A stretch of DNA of 64,000 nucleotides, from NCBI GenBank assembly GCA_900491605.1, contig UESW01004819.1:411469-475468 (forward strand). Direction: 5' to 3'. Origin of the DNA: Calamus simplicifolius (Eukaryota; Streptophyta; Magnoliopsida; Arecales; Arecaceae). Every line of letters starts with the position of its first letter. Within the stretch, counting starts at the first letter, position 1. The notes beneath the pieces are model-generated. The model was not told the origin of the DNA. It saw only the letters and a program-made list of their open reading frames with translations, and made no database searches. Shown one piece after another: positions 57,572-64,000 of the stretch. Position numbers and translations under genes: made by a program.

Positions 57572-57638
57572 CTAAGCTAAAGGGATATTCACGAGGTCAT
57601 CATCAACAGAGACTGTAATCCCCTAGATTTCTCAACTA

Positions 57639-57842
57639 CTCATGAGAGTTATCACGAGGTCAGATGATAGACTCCAGATATTTGAATTCCAGGTATATCT
57701 TAATTGCTCGTGAGAGTTATCACGAGATCAGATGATAGACTCCAGCTATTTGAATTCCAGGTATATCTTAATTGCTCGTGAGGGTTATCACGTGATCAGA
57801 TGATAGACTCTAGATATTTAAATTTCAAGTATATCTAATTAC
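57639..57842 (+). promoter_or_regulatory. Three 68-bp U3 repeats with palindromic cores
   Basis: Tandem units start at 57639, 57707 and 57775, exactly 68 bases apart. Each has the inverted repeat CTCGTGAGAGTTATCACGAG or a close variant, followed by TCAGATGATAGACTC. The third contains GATCACGTGATC, a perfect palindrome with a G-box core CACGTG. The position upstream of the TATA box suggests an enhancer. Confidence 0.7.
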
Positions 57843-57873
57843 AGAGTCCCTTGATTTGGGGACTCTGCAATAC

Positions 57874-57883
57874 CTATAAAAGA
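57874..57883 (+). promoter_or_regulatory. TATA box of gypsy B LTR
   Basis: CTATAAAAGA about 30 bases after the end of the U3 repeats; transcription would start near 57905-57915. Confidence 0.65.
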
Positions 57884-59242
57884 TAGTGTAGAACCCTCCT
57901 TCCCACCATACTTGGATGCCCCCTTCTCATCATCTCCTCGTGCGGACTTCTTCCCCAGCGTGCTTGTCTCTGGTAAGTCCTCTGGCCATGCATGAGAGAG
58001 AGAGAAAGTTAAAAAAAAAAGAAACGAAGAGGAGGGAGGAGCCGGGTTACAGAACCCAGCTCTCTCCCCTTCCCTTCTCCGTGACATTGGTTCAGGCCCG
58101 GCGGCGTGCCCGCCGCCTCGCCGGGCCTGAGCCCCGGCCGACAACCTCACCGGCACCGGGGGCGGCGTCCGGTGGGGTGCCGGAGAACAGTGAGGTAGAG
58201 GAGAGGGCGGAGGAAGGAGAAAGAAGCAAGCTGTGACGAGTCACCGGCGGTCCGACTCTTGGTTCGGGCCCGGCGGTGTGCTCGCCGCCTCGCCGGGCCT
58301 GGGCCTTGGTCGGAGACCTCCACCGGCGCCGGGCGTGCGTCCGGTGGAGGTCCGGCCGGCCATGGTGGCCGGCCGTGCGCCGGCGTAATCCGTAAGCCGC
58401 GGATGATAAAGAGAGAAAAGATGAAATTAAGGGGAGAGAAAGAGAGGGGAGGCCGGCGGCGGTGGCCGGCTCTGGCCCGGCCACCGGAGGTCGGACCGCC
58501 CCGGATTAGGCCGGCAAGGTCGCCGGCGTGAGTTCGAGCCGCCGCGATGAGATAGAGAGAAGATGCGTTAAAATCCAAATTGATGAGAGAGAGAGCGTGG
58601 GGAGGATGACCGCGGCGGCGACCGGCCACGGTCCGGCCAACGGCGGCCAGACCGCCTTCAATTTGGCCGGCGGCGGCCCTGGCCGCCGGCACGATTCTCA
58701 GTTCCTCTGTTTCTTTTGAAACAGAGGAGCTGGGTTGATAAAAATTAATGGGCCGATTGGGCCGTTTGAGTGTTGGGCCTTGTTGGGCCGTCTCTGAGCC
58801 CAGTTTGAGCAGCGTTTTGGGCCCTGTATCGGGCCGAGAATGATAAAATAAATATATGGCCCGAATCATGATTGATTCTAGTTTCTGGGAATAATTTTAT
58901 TTCCCTATTTGGGTGTATACATTGAGAGATATTTAAGCCCAAAGTTGGGCCGTGAAGTGGTTTGGGTAGAGTTTAAGAATTATTTTATAATTCAGATTTT
59001 AGAAATTTAATAATGAAAAATGATTCTGTAGGTGCCCAGGAGTCCAATTAGCTGGGTTATCAAGTGAAATTCGTGTACTGTGGTAAGTAAGTCAAGTATT
59101 ATAATTTTATTAATTATTTAATTTATGAATGTGAAATTACAGTTAAATATAATTATGTTAATTTGGCAAAATCATGTTATTACTATGATAATATGTAATC
59201 ATGATAATGACAGTAAAACTTTATGTGTCACCGCGGTTCTCA

Positions 59243-59480
59243 CATGACAGATTCTCATATGACAGATTATCACATTATCACATGACAGATTATCATATGA
59301 CAGATGACAGACACTGGTACAGGACCCTTCCTCTTAGGGGATGTTTAAGAGGGCTACACATTATCACATGACAGATTCACACATGACAGATTATCACATG
59401 ACAGATGACAGATGACAGACACTGGTACCAGGACCCTTCCTCTTAGGGGATGTTTAAGAGGGCTACACATGATGTGTATT
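59243..59480 (+). repeat. Minisatellite in gypsy B LTR
   Basis: Copies of ATCACATGACAGATT / ATATGACAGATG plus two copies of a longer unit (GACACTGGTAC(C)AGGACCCTTCCTCTTAGGGGATG...). It lies between GTGTCACCGCGGTTCTC and GACCGTGGGACACATA, the same LTR position as the unrelated minisatellite of gypsy A. Confidence 0.85.
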
Positions 59481-59915
59481 GTAGGACCGTGGGACACATA
59501 AAGAAAAATAATGACAGTATAAACAATGTAATTGTTATTGAATTAAGCTAATTGATCTGATGACATGAACCTAATGATAGCCTGATAAATGAAATTTTGA
59601 AATTATATTAGGCTTACTTATTGAGTGTGAGCTCATAAAATTCTCATAATGTTTTTCAGAGCCTCAGGAATGAAGATGGATAATTGAGATAGAAGGAGTT
59701 TCTATTAAGAAGACTTAGTTTTATCATTTTGATTTAGTTCAGATTTATTTGTAGGGCAGATAGCCCAAGACTGATAATTCTGGTTTGTAACAAATCATGG
59801 ATATGGAATTTGCTTTATATTGATTTATGTAATAAGTTCAAGACGCCTTGCATGCCCGGCATGCGGCGGGTTGTCACCCTAGCTCAAATTTTTGTCTGGG
59901 GCGTGACAGCTTTAG

Positions 59916-59928
59916 TGGTATCAGAGCC
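59916..59928 (+). other. Primer binding site of gypsy B
   Basis: TGGTATCAGAGCC, seven bases after the LTR end; complementary to initiator Met-tRNA. Confidence 0.92.
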
Positions 59929-60094
59929 AGGTTATGATATTAGGGACATATATATGATAACACTTTAGGCAAAACACTAGAGTGACATAGAGACAAATTA
60001 TAAATTTAAAGAAATCTCAGAAATTATGCTTTGAAAGCCTAACAAATAATGTTTACAGTGATATTAATTACAACTAATTTATCAGGAGATAAGA

Positions 60095-61353
60095 ATGGCA
60101 CGTCGCACTAAAAGTCGACAAAATGATGAGAGTTCCCAGGTTGGTAGTGATGGCCAACCAGGAGGTCTGGAAGCCACCGAAGCTGCTGCCCCTGTCAATT
60201 CAGTTGGGACAGATCAGCAGCAACCCCAGACCGAGATGCTTCAGGTTCTCTCGGTATGGTGCAGTCGATGCGGGACTTGCAGCACCAGATTCTGCAGGCT
60301 TTGACTGCTCAGCCTACTCACACTGCTCCGCAGACACAGCCTGCCCCTCCTGTTCCACAGACTCAGCCCGACCCTACTACTCCACAGACCCAGCCTACTC
60401 CATCTCAATCCTGGGTAGGGATTGGCCACAGCTTTGCAGACTTCAAGAAATTTGCCCCTGCCCCTTTCTCTGGATCCACCAATCCTGTTGATGCTGAGCG
60501 GTGGGTGCGAGACATGAGAAGGCTTTTATGGCCCATGGTAGCCAGGATATGGAGCGGATCAGATTTGCCACCTATCTTCTCCAGGAGAAGCCTATGATTG
60601 GTGGTTAGTGGAGGAGCAGCGTCGGAATGGACAGATTATTTCTTGGGAGAGTTTAGAGAGATATTCTTCGACAAATACTTCCCCAGGAGTGTACAGAGAC
60701 AGATGGAATCAGAGTTTATCAAGTTGGAGCAAAAGGATCTTTCGGTGGCCTAGTATGAAGCCGAATTCACCTGGCTGGCCCGTTTTGCTCTAAATATTGT
60801 GACCAATGAAATAGCCAAGGTCACCAGATTCACTGAGGGACTGCGACCCAGACTGAGACAAGCGGTCAATGCATTTGAGCTCCTCACCTTCAGTGCTGTA
60901 GTGAATAAGGCCTTGGTAATTGAGAGGGATATGAATGCTGTTCAAAAGGATTGGGAGCTGCGAAAGAAGAGAAAAGGGCCTACTTCTGGTCAACCCTCTG
61001 CTCAGGCCAAGAAGAAGGGTGCACATCAGGCTCCAGCTGAACCACAGAATAAGGAAACTCGTTGCATTCATTGTGGTAACTCCCACCCTGGGAAGCCTTG
61101 CCGCAAAGTGACTGGTGCCTGCTTTGTTTGTGGAAGAACTGATCACAAGATTGCTACATGTCCCTTTCGGAAGGAACATCAGCCTTCTTTAAGTCAAGGA
61201 ACGAGCCAGCAACAGCAGCAGCAGCCACCGAGGACCCAGGGACGGGTCTTCAACCTCACTCAGCAGGACGCTGCCGCATCTAATTCTGTGGTGACAGGTA
61301 AACCCTTTAATGTTATATCTAGTATTACAGTCTTATCTAGTGCAATGCATTGA
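60095..61353 (+). pseudogene. gag of gypsy B, frameshifted
   Basis: Starts MARRTKSRQNDESSQ at 60095. A Pro/Gln/Thr-rich N-terminal part is followed by the retrotransposon gag domain (FADFKKFAPAPFSG...AERWVRDM; then FATYLLQE, RLRQAV and ERDMNAVQKDW) and zinc knuckles near 61063-61160 (CIHCGNSHPGKPC and CFVCGRTDHKIATC, the latter a perfect CX2CX4HX4C). Gag forms the particle and packages RNA. Frame changes occur near 60250, 60520, 60595 and 60650, and one in-frame TAG near 60753; from 60799 on it is continuous. Confidence 0.85.
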
Positions 61354-61370
61354 CAGTTAATTAACAGTAG

Positions 61371-61904
61371 GTGCAATCCTTAATGTTAAAACAAACTACA
61401 CTTATGACAGGAGTGATTAAAGTAGGAACTGCTTACGCTCAAACTTTAATTGACCCGGGTGCTACGCATTCTTTCATATCTGATATCTATCTTGACAAGA
61501 ATGCATCATTGACACCTATTCCTCTAGAGCAAGAGCTGCATATTGCGCTTCCAAATGGAGATGTTATGAAAGTTGACACAGTATGCAAATCTTGCCCAAT
61601 TATCTTGGAGAATAGGAGGTTGAATGCTGATCTCATTGTTCTTCCACTAAAGTTTTTCGATGTTATCCTTGGAATGGATTGGTTGGCTTCCAATTATGCT
61701 TCAGTAGACTGCTTCAGGAAGACTGTCAACTTCAAAATTCCAAGCCAGCCTGAATTCAGTTTTATGGGTGGTCATAATCACCTAGCCTCAGTGTTCATAT
61801 CAGCGATGCAGGCTGGAAAGTATTTGATGAGTGGTGGTCAAGGATTTCTTGCTGTAGTCAAGGACCTTAGCAAGAAGAGACCAAGTTGGAGGATATTCCC
61901 ATAG
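61371..61904 (+). pseudogene. Aspartic protease of gypsy B pol
   Basis: Retropepsin-type domain with LIDPGATHSFIS near 61447-61482 (active-site D-x-G-A-T, here with Pro as in many plant gypsy elements), then ILGMDWL near 61667-61687. It would cleave the polyprotein. The frame changes by one base near 61890 where the RT reading begins. It starts shortly after the gag stop near 61351. Confidence 0.85.
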
Positions 61905-62944
61905 TTCGAGAATTTCCAGATGTCTTCCCTAAGGATTTGACTAATTTACCCCCTGATCGGGAAGTCGAGTTCTCTATTGATCTAGTTCCTGGAACTGGGC
62001 CTATATCAAAGGCCCCTTATCGTATGGCCCCGGCTGAGCTAAAAGAACTGAAGGATCAACTGCAAGAGCTCCTAGACCGAGGATTTATTAGACCCAGTGC
62101 TTCTCCTTGGGGTGCTCCAGTCCTATTTGTTAAGAAGAAGGATGGCAGTCTCCGACTCTGCATTGATTATCGGGGAATCAATAAAGTAACAGTGCGAAAT
62201 AAGTATCCTCTGCCAAGGATTGACGACTTGTTTGATCAACTTCAAGGAGCCCGGATATTCTCAAAGATTGATCTTAGGTCCGGGTACCATCAGCTTAAAG
62301 TCAAAGAAGGGGATGTACCAAAGACAGCATTTAGAACCAGATATGGCCACTATGAGTTCTTGGTGATGCTGTTTGGGTTAACTAATGCCCCAGCAGCATT
62401 CATGGACTTAATGAACAGAATTTTTAAACCATATCTGGATCAGTTTGTGGTGGTTTTCATTGATGATATTCTGATATATTCCAAGAGCCATAAGGAGCAT
62501 GAGGACCACCTGAGAATTGTGCTACAGATTCTGCAAGAGAAGAAGCTTTATGCCAAGCTGAAGAAGTGTGAATTTTGGTTGGATCAAGTAGCTTTCTTGG
62601 GTCATATAATCTCTAAAGATGGTGTATCTGTGGACCCGAAAAAGATTGAAGCTATCACTAATTGGTGCCGACCTACCAATGTGGCAGAAGTCAGAAGCTT
62701 CTTGGGATTAGCCGGGTATTACCAAAAATTTGTGGAGAATTTTTCTCGCATTGCTCTACCCCTAACTCGCTTGACCCAAAAGCGAGTGAAGTTTGACTGG
62801 ACAGTAGAGTGTGAGGAAAGTTTCCAGGAGTTAAAGCAGCGCCTGGTGTCAGCTCCCATTCTTGTTCTTCCAACGGGATCTGAAGGTTTCACTATATACA
62901 CTGATGCCTCTCGAAAAGGATTGGGATGTTTTGATGCAGAATGA
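61886..62944 (+). pseudogene. Reverse transcriptase of gypsy B pol
   Basis: 352 codons, uninterrupted. Visible landmarks: PPDREVEFSIDL, APYRMAP, GFIRPS, RLCIDYRGIN, KIDLRSGYHQ, the catalytic FIDDILIYS near 62458-62484, LGHIIS and the connection LGLAGYYQKFV. One conserved position is altered (VMLFGLTNAP rather than the usual VMPFGL). It ends by a frameshift inside GLGC, where RNase H begins in another frame. It matches plant chromovirus-type gypsy RT. Confidence 0.93.
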
Positions 62945-63235
62945 AAGAGTGATAGCTTATGCCTCCAGACAACTGAAACCTTATGAGCAAAATTATCCTA
63001 CTCATGACTTGGAATTGGCTGCTGTGGTTTTTGCTCTGAAGATTTGGCGGCATTATCTATATGGAGTGTCGTGTGATGTGTATACAGATCATAAGAGTTT
63101 AAAATACATTTTCACACAGAAGGAGCTGAATTTAAGGCAGAGGAGGTGGTTGGAACTATTGAAGGATTATAACCTGAATCTACAGTATCATCCTGGGAAG
63201 GCCAATGTAAGCTGATGCCTTGAGCAGAAAATCCT
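62862..63235 (+). pseudogene. RNase H of gypsy B pol
   Basis: After the frame change, VIAYASRQLKPYEQNYPTHDLELAAVVFALKIWRHYLYG gives the RNase H core used to remove template RNA; the YTDASRKGLG strand precedes it in the RT frame. VYTDHKSLKY follows. An extra base near 63208-63213 (AATGTAAGCTGATGCC) creates a stop where NVVADALSRK would be expected. Confidence 0.88.
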
Positions 63236-63275
63236 CTTCTGAGTTAGCTGCTATGATTACCTCCAGCCTCACGTA

Positions 63276-64000
63276 TTGAGAGATCTGGAGAAGTGGGAGG
63301 TTGGTCTGAGAGTACAGCAGTCTGATGGACTTATTGCAGCACTTGTACTCCAGCCGACCTTAGTTGACAGAATCAAGTCCTCCCAGATGGAAGATCCAGA
63401 GCTACAAAGGATTAAAGAAGTGGTACAATCAGGAGTTCAGAATGAATTTTATATAATGGATGATGGATCCCTGAAATTTGAAGGAAGACTTTGTGTGCCA
63501 AACAGTGAAGAGCTAAAGGCTGAAATTTTGAAAGAGGCTCACTACTCTCCCTATACTTGCATCCAGGTGGCACTAAGATGTACAGAGATTTAAAGAAAAT
63601 TTTTGTGGAAAGGCATGAAGAGGGAGATTGCTCAGTATGTGGCCAAGTGCTTGGTGTGTCAGCAAGTGAAAGCCGAGCATCAAAGGCCTGCAGGGCCTCT
63701 TCAGTCTCTAATGATTCCACAGTGGAAATGGGAAAAGATTACAATGGACTTTGTGACTGGTCTGCCCAAAACTCCTAAGAGCAACGATGCAGTTTGGGTC
63801 ATTGTGGACAGACTAACAAAATCAGCTCATTTCCTACCTTTCAGAGTTGGGGTCTCTAGTGAAAGATTGGCTAATTTGTATATTGAACAGATCGTGAGAC
63901 TCCATGGTGTTCCGGTATATTGTATCAGATAGAGATACCAGGTTTGTGTCCCAGTTTTGGAAGAGCCTTCATAAGGCCATGGGAACCACAAACTAAACTT
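63276..64000 (+). pseudogene. Integrase of gypsy B pol, partial
   Basis: HHCC zinc module (EAHYSPYT, HPGGTKMYRDLK, CLVCQQVK near 63630-63670), then the catalytic core with Asp in ITMDFVTGLP near 63745 and the second Asp in SDRDTRF near 63925, then QFWKSLHKAMGT at the window edge. It would insert cDNA. Frame changes near 63560, 63600 and 63915 split it. The Glu of the triad, the C-terminal GPY/F module and any chromodomain lie outside the window. Confidence 0.88.

Larger units (their letters stand above)
57614..59908 (+). repeat. 5' LTR of gypsy B
   Basis: TGTAATCCCC...GCGTGACA, about 2.3 kb. Contains three tandem 68-bp U3 repeats, a TATA box, GA-rich and GGCCGG-rich sections like gypsy A, and a minisatellite. 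ORFs on both strands within 57840-58900 are GC-compositional. Confidence 0.9.
57614..64000 (+). mobile_element. Ty3/gypsy LTR retrotransposon B (chromovirus type), runs off the window
   Basis: 5' LTR 57614-59908, Met-tRNA primer site, then gag, protease, RT, RNase H and integrase in gypsy order. The left flank is GAGAC; the right LTR is outside the window. LTR framework sequences match gypsy A (GTGTCACCGCGGTTCTC, GCCCAAAGTTG, GCATGCGGCGGGTTGTCA, GGGCGTGACAGCTTT), so the two are related subfamilies. Protein damage is mostly single-base frameshifts with few nonsense codons. Confidence 0.93.

Noticed and set aside
57573..57613. Reading VDDDLVNIPL upstream of RWSLI as the first half of the R3 repeat with a frameshift
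   Set aside because: A good splice acceptor precedes RW at a conserved MYB intron position, so this stretch is more likely intron; the similarity is weak.
57436..57618. Plus-strand ORF MEELPLPNEVAQ...
   Set aside because: It is antisense to the MYB exon, which has a recognisable domain and splice site.

Overview
This is nuclear DNA from a flowering plant, most likely a monocot, although the host species is not provable from the window. The evidence is long-LTR Ty3/gypsy chromovirus-type elements with Met-tRNA primer sites, two CACTA (En/Spm) elements, plant L1-type LINE ORF1 (DUF4283) sequence, plant hAT and PIF/Harbinger elements, and two fragments of ordinary plant genes (profilin exon 1 and an R3-MYB exon). 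Almost every base lies in a transposable element. I see no complete host gene. The only host-gene sequence is the captured profilin exon and the MYB exon beside a gypsy insertion. The layout is typical of nested, heterochromatic plant DNA.

Layout, left to right. 1-11410: a LINE on the minus strand, split by a gypsy element (1865-10052) that is bounded by an exact AATAT duplication. 11411-12808: no gene seen. 12814-16513: a solo LTR with TGATA duplications, itself carrying two small hAT-type elements (13324-14010 and 14800-15879) with exact 8-bp duplications. 16677-29546: CACTA-1 (plus strand) with an 85-bp satellite array, GC hairpins, a long foldback leader, a broken TNPD transposase and a TNPA-like gene. 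Inside its TNPD gene sits a third hAT-type element (25313-26970) carrying a promoter-like region plus exon 1 of a profilin gene. 30162-33184: a decayed RICESLEEPER/Ac-type hAT with AAGAAGAA duplications. 33662-33790: one end of an unrelated CACTA. 34256-37334: a copia-like element in antisense, cut by a PIF/Harbinger element that starts at 37335. The PIF element holds a Myb-like ORF, a DDE transposase and a third ORF with an RNase H1/viroplasmin-type domain. It is cut in turn by CACTA-2 (42121-55648, minus strand, TTA duplications). CACTA-2 carries the same satellite expanded to about 5.1 kb. 57352-57571: an R3-MYB exon on the minus strand. 57614-64000: a second gypsy element running off the window.

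How the parts relate. The two CACTA copies are inverted relative to each other and share a design: terminal arrays of a GCGACGCAA-like motif, an 85-bp GATCGATC-rich satellite near the 5' end, a foldback leader, TNPD, then TNPA. The two gypsy elements are related subfamilies that share LTR framework but carry different minisatellites at the same LTR position. The order of events readable from nesting is: LINE before gypsy A; solo LTR before its hATs; CACTA-1 before the profilin-bearing hAT; copia before PIF before CACTA-2; MYB before gypsy B.

Best leads: the profilin-capturing hAT element, the conserved foldback in the CACTA leader, the satellite array inside CACTA elements, the third Harbinger ORF, and the MYB exon beside gypsy B.
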